NCBI GenBank assembly: GCA_944384815.1 | Contig: CALWUW010000011.1 | Span: 1 to 45,700, forward strand | Reading direction: 5' to 3' | Length of the DNA: 45,700 nt | DNA from: an uncultured Clostridia bacterium | GTDB taxonomy: Bacteria; Bacillota; Clostridia; Oscillospirales; Acutalibacteraceae | Shown: in pieces, positions 1-6,774 of the stretch | Layout: each line of letters opens with the position of its first letter | How positions within the stretch are numbered: position 1 is the first letter of the stretch | Program-made: the position numbers and the translations under genes | Notes under the pieces: model-generated | Database searches by the model: none | What the model saw: the letters and a program-made list of their open reading frames with translations, nothing else | What the model was told of the DNA's origin: nothing

Positions 1-2
1 TA

Positions 3-131
3 TTCAATGTTGCGCTGAAATTGCAGTTTGAAAGCATAGGGACTACAGGGTTTATCGCAGGATTATGCGCTTGGCTTATATTGTTGATTGGCTGGGGCAT
101 AAAAGCAGCTAAAGCAAAAAGGAACAAATAA
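3..131 (+). CDS. C-terminal end of a membrane protein (partial)
   Basis: The only frame open from the left edge runs to a TAA at 129-131 and encodes 42 residues. It contains one hydrophobic stretch of about 18 residues (GFIAGLCAWLILLIGWGI) followed by a short basic tail (KAAKAKRNK), as expected for a last transmembrane helix ending in the cytoplasm. The start lies outside the window and the family cannot be recognised from this tail. A strong hairpin follows 31 bp after the stop. Confidence 0.55.
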   Translation, partial: FNVALKLQFESIGTTGFIAGLCAWLILLIGWGIKAAKAKRNK

Positions 132-162
132 CTTCCCATTTGTCGGGGGGGCCAAATAAGAT

Positions 163-194
163 GGGGCATGGCGCTTCCCGTAGCGCCATGCCCC
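163..194 (+). terminator. 13-bp perfect hairpin downstream of the partial gene
   Basis: GGGGCATGGCGCT (163-175) and its exact reverse complement (182-194) flank the 6-nt loop TCCCGT. No run of T follows on the plus strand, so it may be a weak or factor-assisted terminator, or a transcript-end stabiliser. The remainder of the gap 195-461 shows nothing recognisable except a short inverted repeat ATTTTACCGGTAAAAT near 405-421. Confidence 0.5.
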
Positions 195-461
195 GTTGCA
201 TATATGACTCCTTTCCCTCTGCTGGTTATCACTTTTGCCACAAATGAACCGTCAGTCGATGTAATGTAGTAGGTAGCGTAAACCACCCTTTATACAGTAA
301 CTCCCAGAAAAACTTTCTCTGGATTTCACTTTTGAAAATCCGCTTTTTTGTTTCTCAAAAAGTTCGGGAAATATACACGGCATCCCCCAAAGATTCTTGT
401 TTATTTTACCGGTAAAATTTGTTGGAAATATGAATGCCGTGAAAACTTATTGTCAGAAACA

Positions 462-490
462 TTGCAGTTTTCCCAAAAAGAGGGTACAAT
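462..490 (+). promoter_or_regulatory. Sigma-A promoter of the RING/zinc-ribbon gene
   Basis: TTGCAG (462-467), a 17-bp spacer and TACAAT (485-490). The expected start near 497 leaves a leader of about 40 nt before the ribosome binding site GGGAGG at 522-527. Confidence 0.7.
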
Positions 491-535
491 ATAATATAAC
501 GCCATAGACACAGTATAACTCGGGAGGATTTTCGC

Positions 536-1618
536 ATGATGGACTATACAGGGATTCAGTGTCCTGTATGCAAAGAAAAATTTTCAAAGCAGGACGATAT
601 TGTGGTTTGCCCCGTTTGCGGAGCACCTTACCATAGATCCTGTTATCTGCAGGAAGGTAAATGTAAATTTGAAGAGCTGCATGCTTCCGGAACAGCATGG
701 CAGCCTCCCAAAGAGGCGGAGGCTGGAAAAACAGCGGATGAAGATGTCCGTCGTTGCCCCAGGTGCGGAAAAGAAAACAATAAGTATTCTCTTTTTTGCG
801 ATCATTGCGGCATGCCCCTTTCACAGGAACCCCCTGTGGGACCTTCAAATAATTATGGTCAATTCAACCAGTACCCCCAATGGGGAAATAATGAAAATCC
901 CTCCGGCCACACACAAGCGCCCGGAAACTCCGGAACTCCTTTTTCCGGAAATGGCTTTCCCCCATTCGGCACTCCTTTTGCTTTTGACCCTATGGGCGGC
1001 GTGAATCCCACAGAGTCCATCGACGGCGTGCCGGCAGGTGAGATTTCCAAACTGGTACAAAATAATACCGCCTACTACATTCCAGTCTTCATGAATTATA
1101 AGAAAAACCGCAGAAATCGGTTTAATTTCTGCGCCTTTTTCTGCACCGGCGGATGGTTTCTTTACCGGAAGCAATATAAGTGGGGAGTCATTCTCACTTC
1201 CATCATGATCCTTCTATACGGGCTTTCCAATTATTTTTCCTTCATGTCCCAGGAATTATTGCTGCAGCTGATGAATCAGTCCGGAGTGGATGCAGGAAAC
1301 TTTTTGTCTTCGCCGCAGCTGTACTCCCAATTTGTAGCGTTTGTGCAGTCGCAGCCTTTATCGGTTACATACCCCATTGTGGTCTATGTGCTGCTGCAAT
1401 TTGTACAGCTGGCTTTTATGCTGATCATAGGTTTCAATGCCAACAAAATGTATTGCCGGCACTGTGTAAAGAAAGTCCGTGAAATTCGAGCTTCCGGAGC
1501 CTCTCCGGAAGACCAGGCTGTCCAGATGCAGAATCAGGGCGGTGTAAATACAGCCGTGGCCATCTGCCTGCTGATCTGCGCTATGATTTGCATTTACGTT
1601 CCCAATCTCTTTATATGA
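536..1618 (+). CDS. RING-finger / zinc-ribbon membrane protein
   Basis: A 360-residue protein of unknown function. Residues about 9-45 hold paired cysteines and histidine in the order CPVC, CPVC, H, C, C, resembling the bacterial RING-finger family 1 domain. A second zinc ribbon follows near residues 75-95 (CPRCGKE ... CDHCGMPL). After a Gly/Pro/Asn-rich linker (about 100-150), a soluble segment leads to at least three hydrophobic helices (about 195-250, 280-300 and 340-358). The segment with NFCAFFCTGGWFLYRKQYKWG resembles DUF2628-type membrane domains (inference). The start has GGGAGG 8 nt upstream; a second ATG follows at once. It has its own promoter and precedes rpsF. It is probably a membrane-anchored metal-binding protein; no enzyme activity should be assumed. 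Confidence 0.75.
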   Translation: MMDYTGIQCPVCKEKFSKQDDIVVCPVCGAPYHRSCYLQEGKCKFEELHASGTAWQPPKEAEAGKTADEDVRRCPRCGKENNKYSLFCDHCGMPLSQEPPVGPSNNYGQFNQYPQWGNNENPSGHTQAPGNSGTPFSGNGFPPFGTPFAFDPMGGVNPTESIDGVPAGEISKLVQNNTAYYIPVFMNYKKNRRNRFNFCAFFCTGGWFLYRKQYKWGVILTSIMILLYGLSNYFSFMSQELLLQLMNQSGVDAGNFLSSPQLYSQFVAFVQSQPLSVTYPIVVYVLLQFVQLAFMLIIGFNANKMYCRHCVKKVREIRASGASPEDQAVQMQNQGGVNTAVAICLLICAMICIYVPNLFI

Positions 1619-1657
1619 ATTTTTTGAAAGTACGGGACAAGTTCTTAAAGAAAACAA

Positions 1658-1686
1658 TTGACTTTGCAGAGCCTGCCTGCTATAAT
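1658..1686 (+). promoter_or_regulatory. Promoter of the rpsF-ssb-rpsR operon
   Basis: TTGACT (1658-1663), a 17-bp spacer and TATAAT (1681-1686), a near-consensus sigma-A promoter as expected for ribosomal protein genes. It leaves a leader of about 73 nt. Confidence 0.85.
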
Positions 1687-1695
1687 ATCTCTGTT

Positions 1696-1738
1696 AAGCC
1701 GTTCTCGGCTTTTTATCCTTGCTCCGATCCTGAATCGG
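1696..1738 (+). promoter_or_regulatory. Structured rpsF leader, possible S6:S18 binding site
   Basis: Two small hairpins lie between promoter and ribosome binding site: AAGCCG-TTCT-CGGCTT (1696-1711) and CCGAT-CCTGA-ATCGG (1724-1738). rpsF leaders in many bacteria carry an S6:S18-binding RNA with a conserved CCG element, used for autogenous control. The position and CCG-containing stems fit, but I did not fold it against the consensus, so assignment to that motif is tentative. The first hairpin ends in TTTTTAT and could also act as a weak attenuator. Confidence 0.4.
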
Positions 1739-1765
1739 GGCCAAAGTCCAAAAGGAGGTGCTACT

Positions 1766-2062
1766 ATGCCGGATATTAAACATTCCTATGAAACCGTCTT
1801 CATCCTTTCCACGAAGTTGGGAGAAGAAGGGATCGCCGCGTTGGTTGAGAAATTCAAGAACCTGATCGCTGCAAACGGGACTGTGGACAGTGTTGATGAT
1901 TGGGGTAAGCGCAGACTTGCCTACGAGATCAACAAGGAGACAGAAGGGTATTACACCCTGATCAACTTCACCTGTGCTCCTTCCTTTACTGCAGAGCTGG
2001 ACAGAGTGTACAAGATCACCGACGGCGTTCTGCGTTCCCTGATTGTTAAGAAGGAAGCTTGA
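1766..2062 (+). CDS. rpsF: 30S ribosomal protein S6
   Basis: A 98-residue S6, normal length for the family. It starts YETVFILS and contains DDWGKRRLAYEINKETEGYY, the typical S6 core, ending in the basic IVKKEA tail. S6 binds 16S rRNA in the platform of the small subunit as a partner of S18, whose gene is third in this operon. The ATG at 1766 is chosen over the upstream-extended frame because AAAGGAGGTG (1751-1760) sits directly before it. It is first in the classical rpsF-ssb-rpsR operon. Confidence 0.97.
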   Translation: MPDIKHSYETVFILSTKLGEEGIAALVEKFKNLIAANGTVDSVDDWGKRRLAYEINKETEGYYTLINFTCAPSFTAELDRVYKITDGVLRSLIVKKEA

Positions 2063-2102
2063 GTTTTAAGCCGTTAATCCCACAGGAAAGAGAGTGTGCA
2101 GC

Positions 2103-2552
2103 ATGTTGAACGTTGTAGCCTTGATGGGCCGTTTAGTGGCGGATCCGGAACTGAGACATACAGCTAATGATGTATCTGTTACCAGCTTTACTATGGCAGT
2201 GGATCGCTCCTATGTAAAATCGGGAGCCGACCGTCAAGCGGATTTTATTGATGTGGTTGCCTGGAGAAGCACAGCAGATTTTGTATGCAAATATTTCCGT
2301 AAAGGGCAAATGATTGCCGTGCAGGGTTCGATTCAGACCCGCACCTATACCGACAAGGATGGAAACAAGCGCAAAGCTGTGGAAGTCGTTGCGGATAACG
2401 TTCATTTTGCCGAGCCTAAGCGCGATGGTGCCGCTATGAACAACAGCTACCACTCCCGTCCGGAAATGAACGCGGCTCCTGCGCCGGTATTTGCCAGCGG
2501 AGATGCCGGAGATTTCGAGGAAATTCCTGCGGATGACGATCTCCCCTTCTAA
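2103..2552 (+). CDS. ssb: Single-stranded DNA-binding protein
   Basis: A 149-residue SSB. It has an N-terminal OB fold (MLNVVALMGRLVADPELR ... DFIDVVAWR ... GQMIAVQGSIQTRTY) and a short variable linker. It ends in the acidic tail IPADDDLPF that recruits replication and repair partners. The ATG at 2103 is preferred: AGGAAAGAG (2084-2092) is about 10 nt upstream, whereas it abuts the possible GTG at 2094. It lies 40 bp after rpsF and 33 bp before rpsR, the conserved order in Firmicutes. Confidence 0.97.
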   Translation: MLNVVALMGRLVADPELRHTANDVSVTSFTMAVDRSYVKSGADRQADFIDVVAWRSTADFVCKYFRKGQMIAVQGSIQTRTYTDKDGNKRKAVEVVADNVHFAEPKRDGAAMNNSYHSRPEMNAAPAPVFASGDAGDFEEIPADDDLPF

Positions 2553-2585
2553 GTTCTCACAACATTTGAAAAGGAGGCTTTTTCC

Positions 2586-2837
2586 ATGGCTGAAAGAAGC
2601 GAGAGACCTGAGCGCCGCGGCGGCCGCAAGGGTCGTAAAAAGGTCTGCGGTTTTTGCGTAGACAAAGTTGAAACCATTGATTACAAGGACGTTGCAAAGC
2701 TTCGCCGTTATATCTCTGAAAGAGCTAAGATTCTGCCCCGGAGAGTAACCGGCACTTGTGCCCGTCATCAGCGCGAGCTGACTGTGGCTATTAAGCGTGC
2801 CCGTCATCTTGCCCTGCTGCCCTTCAGCAGCGATTGA
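2586..2837 (+). CDS. rpsR: 30S ribosomal protein S18
   Basis: An 83-residue S18 with the family signature ([22 protein letters not shown], then [26 protein letters not shown]). The N-terminal extension is Arg/Glu/Gly-rich. It contains CGFC near the N-terminus and a single later cysteine in GTCARH, so it is close to the zinc-type (C+) S18 pattern but may not hold all ligands. It has a strong AAAAGGAGG site and ends the operon before a clear intrinsic terminator. Confidence 0.97.
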   Translation: MAERSERPERRGGRKGRKKVCGFCVDKVETIDYKDVAKLRRYISERAKILPRRVTGTCARHQRELTVAIKRARHLALLPFSSD

Positions 2838-2843
2838 TTTTTC

Positions 2844-2880
2844 AGGAAGACAAGTCTTTTGGGGCTTGTCTTCCTTTTTG
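2844..2880 (+). terminator. Intrinsic terminator of the rpsF operon
   Basis: AGGAAGACAAG (2844-2854) pairs with CTTGTCTTCCT (2865-2875) and is followed by TTTTGTTT. It lies 7 bp after the rpsR stop, and the next gene begins 27 bp further on. Confidence 0.9.
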
Positions 2881-2906
2881 TTTCCAGGAAAGGAAGAGAG
2901 TATTCC

Positions 2907-3719
2907 ATGCGCAAAATTGACGCCCACATCCATATGTTCCCTGAAAAAGTCGCTTTGAAAACATTGGAGCATTTGTCGGAAATTTCCGGCTTTTCTTATC
3001 ATACCAACGGAGACCCCAGGCACACCAAAGAACAATTGGATAAATGGGGCATCGACGGGGCGGTTGTCATGCATATCGCTACCAAACCTTCCCAACAGCA
3101 AAAATTAAACGATTGGGCCGCTTCCCTGCAGGAAGAATTTCCCGGATTCTTTTTCTGCTGCGGATCCGTGCATCCAAAAGCCCCTGACGCTCTGGAAGAG
3201 ATCCGAAGGATCAAAGCACTGGGTCTTCGAGGAATTAAACTGCACCCGGATTACCAAGATTTCATGGTAGAAGATTCAGCCCTCTTCCCTATTTATCAAG
3301 AAGCAGCTTTACAGGGGCTCCCTGTGGTTTTTCACACAGGTTGGGATCCTCTTTCCCCTGACGTCGTCCATGGTTCGTCTCAGGGGCTAGCTTATGTTGC
3401 CCGAAAATTCCCATCCTTAAAGATAGTGGCAGCCCATCTGGGAGGAATGCGCAAATACCAGGACGCCGAAGAAACCTTGGCCGGGGTGGAAAACGTTTGG
3501 CTGGATACGGCTATGTCTTTCCAATTTTGCTCACGAGATCAATTTTTAAGGATCTTCGAAAAGCATGGCTCCCAGCGTATTCTGTTCGGCAGTGACTGCC
3601 CATGGAGCAGTTCCCAAGATGAGGCTGAGTTTTTGGAAAAGGCAGGACTCACGTTACAAGAACAAGAGGCTATTTTCCACAGCAATGCGGAAGCTCTTTT
3701 TCAAATTCCCTGTAAGTAA
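2907..3719 (+). CDS. Amidohydrolase-family metal-dependent hydrolase
   Basis: A 270-residue TIM-barrel hydrolase of the amidohydrolase-2 type. Metal-site motifs appear in order: DAHIHMF at residues 5-11, LRGIKLHPDYQ near 108-118, VVFHTGWDP, AAHLGG and FGSDCPW. The missing N-terminal extension and small size suit decarboxylase/lactonase-like members, but the substrate cannot be predicted. The ATG at 2907 has AGGAAAGGAAGAG just upstream. In-frame upstream codons overlap the rpsR terminator and are rejected. It is convergent with the lipoprotein genes and separated from them by a shared terminator. Confidence 0.85.
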   Translation: MRKIDAHIHMFPEKVALKTLEHLSEISGFSYHTNGDPRHTKEQLDKWGIDGAVVMHIATKPSQQQKLNDWAASLQEEFPGFFFCCGSVHPKAPDALEEIRRIKALGLRGIKLHPDYQDFMVEDSALFPIYQEAALQGLPVVFHTGWDPLSPDVVHGSSQGLAYVARKFPSLKIVAAHLGGMRKYQDAEETLAGVENVWLDTAMSFQFCSRDQFLRIFEKHGSQRILFGSDCPWSSSQDEAEFLEKAGLTLQEQEAIFHSNAEALFQIPCK

Positions 3720-3738
3720 TTTTCCTTCCGATACTATA

Positions 3739-3782
3739 AAAACCGGAAAACACTCTTTCGATACGAGTGTTTTCCGGTTTTT
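3739..3782. terminator. Bidirectional terminator between convergent genes
   Basis: A 17-bp perfect inverted repeat (3739-3755 and 3765-3781, core AACCGGAAAACACTC) with A-rich left and T-rich right flanks serves both the amidohydrolase gene (+) and the DUF4358 gene (-). Confidence 0.92.
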
Positions 3783-3813
3783 CAGTCTTTTGGAAACTAG
3801 ATTCAAAAACAGA

Positions 3814-4302
3814 TTATTTGAAAGATTCTTTATAAATTTTCTCCAATTCTTCATGCTGAGGAGAAACAATCAGGCTGATATAATTTCCATTCTGCTCCAC
3901 TTTGCATTCTTTCAGCATAGCGAATTCATCCGGCTGATAGGATTTCATGGTGTTTTCTTTCTGCTGATACCGGGCATCGATCATCGATTTTACCGTTTTG
4001 GCAGACTCCTCATCCTTGGCTTCCATCAGAATGATTTCGTCGCCCTTCAGGCCTGTGGAATCGATATACACAGCAAACTGTTTCAGGGAAGAAGGATCTA
4101 TACCATAATTCTGCATCAAGTTATTCTCAGTAAGATCCATCATTTCCTTATTTTCCAAAACGGCTTTCATATCCGTCATGACCTGAGTCAGATCTGCGGA
4201 TTTTCCGGAAAGGTCATCGCCCCCCTGGGAGCAAGCCGCCATGGTAAACGTCATAATGCACGCAAACAAAACTGCAGCTAATTTTCTGATTTTCATCCTC
4301 AT
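3814..4302 (-). CDS. DUF4358 lipoprotein
   Basis: A 162-residue secreted lipoprotein. The signal peptide MKIRKLAAVLFACIMTFTMAAC ends in the lipobox MAAC, followed by a polar mature domain of the DUF4358 type (AVYIDSTGLKGDEIILMEAKD ... SMIDARYQQKE). The function is unknown. It lies 35 bp downstream of the SGNH-hydrolase lipoprotein and is probably co-transcribed with it. Such pairs recur in Clostridia and may act on cell-envelope polymers (inference). The start at 4302 or the in-frame ATG at 4296 are both possible; AGGAAGG lies 4 or 10 nt upstream. Confidence 0.82.
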   Translation of the reverse strand: MRMKIRKLAAVLFACIMTFTMAACSQGGDDLSGKSADLTQVMTDMKAVLENKEMMDLTENNLMQNYGIDPSSLKQFAVYIDSTGLKGDEIILMEAKDEESAKTVKSMIDARYQQKENTMKSYQPDEFAMLKECKVEQNGNYISLIVSPQHEELEKIYKESFK

Positions 4303-4337
4303 TCATCCTTCCTGTTATTCAAATCACATGAAACAGA

Positions 4338-5255
4338 TTATGCCGTATGCGTATAAAGATATTCCAACCAAACCTCACAACCGGAATCGGTAAAATGAAT
4401 TCCCATAGAATCCGGATCGCTGCAATAAGAAGCTGTCAAATTTCCGCTTCCATCCTGCACCGCTGACCAAACGTTCACAAAATACCAGCCTTTTTCCTGG
4501 CAAACCGCAGACATCTTTTGGTTATACAGTGCAATATTGCTGTTGTTCAGCTTATGAGTGGGAAAATTCTGCGCAGCTACCAAAGGTGTAGCGCTCTCTA
4601 CGAAGATCTTGGCATCCGGCGTTTTCTCCAGGATTCCTTCAATCAACGTCTGCATATTGGACACCGCACCATCTACACCATAGGGAGCCAGATCATTCAT
4701 GCCCAGCATAATGTATACCTTTTTAGCTCCGCTGGCTTTCACGGAATCCGCCAGTGCCATTTTCTGCCCATTATATAGAGGATGAATCGATTCATCCGAT
4801 ACCGGCTGTAGCGCATTCCCGCTGCCCATGCTGCCGGCTGTCAGGAACTGGGCGCCGCCAAAGAAAGAAGCGTTGCTGTTCCGTTTCGCCGTTACGTATT
4901 TTTCCAGCTTCAAGCTGACAGAGTCACCGATAAACACGGCATCATCAAAATAAGAATCACTGACTCTCTCTCCCTGCGCCAATGCATACGGAATGTTCCC
5001 ATCCGGCCCGCTGATTCCGCCGGAAGAAGAAGCCGTACTTTCCACCTGAGAGGATGAAGAGCTTTCCGCATCCGAAGAAGAGGGCTGAGAGGCCTGAGAA
5101 CTCTGGCTCTCCGATGATGGGGAAGAAGTTTCGGAAGAAACAACTCCGGAAGACAATATTTGGGAATATGTTTCGGAAGATGTGTCTCCACCTGAAGAAC
5201 AAGCTGTCATACACAGAAAAACCGCCGTAACAGCAGCAAGTAAACGATACTTCAT
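4338..5255 (-). CDS. SGNH/GDSL-hydrolase lipoprotein
   Basis: A 305-residue extracellular lipoprotein with lipobox TACSSGG near residue 18, a Ser/Glu/Gln-rich spacer of about 65 residues, then an SGNH-hydrolase domain. Catalytic blocks are visible: FIGDSVS (nucleophile Ser), MLGMNDL (block III Asn) and DSMGIHFTDSG (Asp/His of the dyad). The family deacylates esters, often acetyl groups on wall polysaccharides; the actual substrate is unknown. The ATG at 5255 follows AAGGTGAGG. In-frame upstream codons lack a ribosome binding site. It has its own promoter and is first in a two-gene unit with the DUF4358 lipoprotein. Confidence 0.85.
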   Translation of the reverse strand: MKYRLLAAVTAVFLCMTACSSGGDTSSETYSQILSSGVVSSETSSPSSESQSSQASQPSSSDAESSSSSQVESTASSSGGISGPDGNIPYALAQGERVSDSYFDDAVFIGDSVSLKLEKYVTAKRNSNASFFGGAQFLTAGSMGSGNALQPVSDESIHPLYNGQKMALADSVKASGAKKVYIMLGMNDLAPYGVDGAVSNMQTLIEGILEKTPDAKIFVESATPLVAAQNFPTHKLNNSNIALYNQKMSAVCQEKGWYFVNVWSAVQDGSGNLTASYCSDPDSMGIHFTDSGCEVWLEYLYTHTA

Positions 5256-5367
5256 CAAATTGCTTTCCTCACCTTTCTTGCATTGCAAAATCATATTTCA
5301 TTTGGAAACAATAACCTTCTGTCTTTAGCCATCAAGCACAGCCAGGTTGTTTGCCAAATATGTGGTT

Positions 5368-5396
5368 AGTATACCACACAGCCTATCATATCTCAA
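5368..5396 (-). promoter_or_regulatory. Promoter of the SGNH-hydrolase/DUF4358 pair
   Basis: Read on the minus strand: TTGAGA (5396-5391), a 17-bp spacer and TATACT (5373-5368). The stretch between it and the LacI gene's end (5400-5694) holds only hairpins. Confidence 0.75.
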
Positions 5397-5540
5397 CCTT
5401 TGTTACAAAAGATGACAAGGATTTTGCAAAATTGTTTTCCCTTCCCTTAAGACTTTCCTTTGAATTTTTTGAATTCTTTGGATAAAGCAATCATTTTCCT
5501 AGGTCTCCCTGCTTTTTCCAAGGCATTCTATTTCCTGGCT

Positions 5541-5600
5541 CCAAAGGATAGCCTATAACCCTTTGGAAAATTAAGAGAGACGTTGTAAGACAACGCCTCT
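5541..5600. terminator. Hairpins after the lacI-family gene
   Basis: AGAGACGTTGT (5576-5586) pairs with ACAACGCCTCT (5590-5600) over a 3-nt loop, with one mismatch and T-rich flanks on both sides. A second hairpin, CCAAAGG/CCTTTGG (5541-5566), lies next to it. They probably end the minus-strand operon arriving from 10.6 kb. Confidence 0.6.
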
Positions 5601-5694
5601 TTCATTTCAAATTTTTTATTCTATAAAATTTAAAATGCAAATTACCGGATATTTAAAATACAGGTTTTGCCATGTTTATCGATGCAAAAGGGAT

Positions 5695-6705
5695 TTACTC
5701 CATCTTTCCAACACTGTTGCGCACAATCAGCTGGGGTGGTAAACAAACCATCTTTGCAGGAGCTTGGCTATCTTTCAACCGCGTAAACAATAACTGACAA
5801 GCCTCTTCTCCCAAGCGCTGGGGATCCTGGGCAACAGAAGTCAGATCCACGCCCAAAATAAACGGCGAAAGAGAATTATCATATCCTACTAATGAAAATT
5901 GCTGGGGCACGGTCAACCCACATTCATACAATTTTTTCAGAAATCCCATGGCCATCATATCGTTGCTGACAAAAGCTGCGGTAATATCGGTTTTCAGAAG
6001 CTCCTGCGCTGCCTGATAGCCGCTCTCAAAATGGTAATCCCCCTGTGCCACATAGCGAGGATCAAATTTTATCCCCTTTTCCTTCAAAGCCCGTTTGTAC
6101 CCTTGAAGCCGTAATCTTCCGTTATTGGAAGCGGTATTGACCACACATCCAATCCGGGTATGACCGTTTTCTTGCAAATGCTGCACAGCCAAATAAGCAC
6201 CCTGCTCATTATCATACAAAACTTTATCGCATACAAATTGTTCGTAGACCCGGTCCACCATTACATAAGGGATCGGCAGATTTTGAAGCTCCTGTATCAG
6301 TTTGGACTTATAACGGTAAGACTCGTTGCTGACAATAATAAAAATCCCATCCACGCCTCGGGCAGAAATATTGCGCAGCAAAACTTTATCTTGTTCATAT
6401 TGATCGTTGGAATTGGCGATCAAAAGCATATACCCTTCCCGCCGGCAACAATCTTCTATTCGCTTCGCCAAAGAGGAAAAAAACACATTTTCAATGTCCG
6501 GCAAAATAAACGCCAGCATACGAGACTCTTTCGTGACTAAACTGCGAGCAGCTTGATTAGGCGCATAATGGTGCCGCTGCGCGATCTCCCTGATCTGTTT
6601 TCTTTTTTCTTCAGAAATCCTGCAAGGACGATTGTTCAAAACCAAAGAAACCGCACTGACGGAAACACCCGCCTCTTTCGCAATATCCTTAATCGTTACA
6701 GCCAT
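5695..6705 (-). CDS. LacI-family transcriptional regulator (RbsR-like)
   Basis: A 336-residue repressor. The N-terminal LacI helix-turn-helix is complete (TIKDIAKEAGVSVSAVSLVL, hinge-helix region YAPNQAARSL). A periplasmic-binding-protein-like effector domain follows (DGIFIIVSN, CVVNTASNNGRLRLQGYKRAL, AAFVSNDMMAMGFLKKL, LVGYDNS). It is the last gene of the minus-strand cluster with ribokinase and nucleoside hydrolase, so ribose or a nucleoside is the likely effector (inference). The palindrome TAAAACGTTTTA at the cluster promoter has the central CG pair typical of LacI-family operators and is its likely target. The start has only a weak AGAGAGAAAG site. Confidence 0.93.
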   Translation of the reverse strand: MAVTIKDIAKEAGVSVSAVSLVLNNRPCRISEEKRKQIREIAQRHHYAPNQAARSLVTKESRMLAFILPDIENVFFSSLAKRIEDCCRREGYMLLIANSNDQYEQDKVLLRNISARGVDGIFIIVSNESYRYKSKLIQELQNLPIPYVMVDRVYEQFVCDKVLYDNEQGAYLAVQHLQENGHTRIGCVVNTASNNGRLRLQGYKRALKEKGIKFDPRYVAQGDYHFESGYQAAQELLKTDITAAFVSNDMMAMGFLKKLYECGLTVPQQFSLVGYDNSLSPFILGVDLTSVAQDPQRLGEEACQLLFTRLKDSQAPAKMVCLPPQLIVRNSVGKME

Positions 6706-6733
6706 TTCTTTCTCTCTTTTCTACACGAAATTT

Positions 6734-6761
6734 GGCTCTGCAAGGAAACCCCTGCAGAGCC
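6734..6761 (-). terminator. Hairpin between the transporter and lacI genes
   Basis: GGCTCTGCA (6734-6742) pairs with TGCAGAGCC (6753-6761). In the minus-strand transcript it is followed only by AAATTTCG, so it is more likely a partial terminator or processing stem that lowers regulator expression than a full stop. Confidence 0.45.
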
Positions 6762-6774
6762 GAATATTCCTTTT

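Noticed and set aside
3565-4281. Plus-strand frame overlapping the amidohydrolase end and the DUF4358 gene
   Set aside because: It crosses a bidirectional terminator and is antisense to a lipoprotein with a textbook signal peptide.
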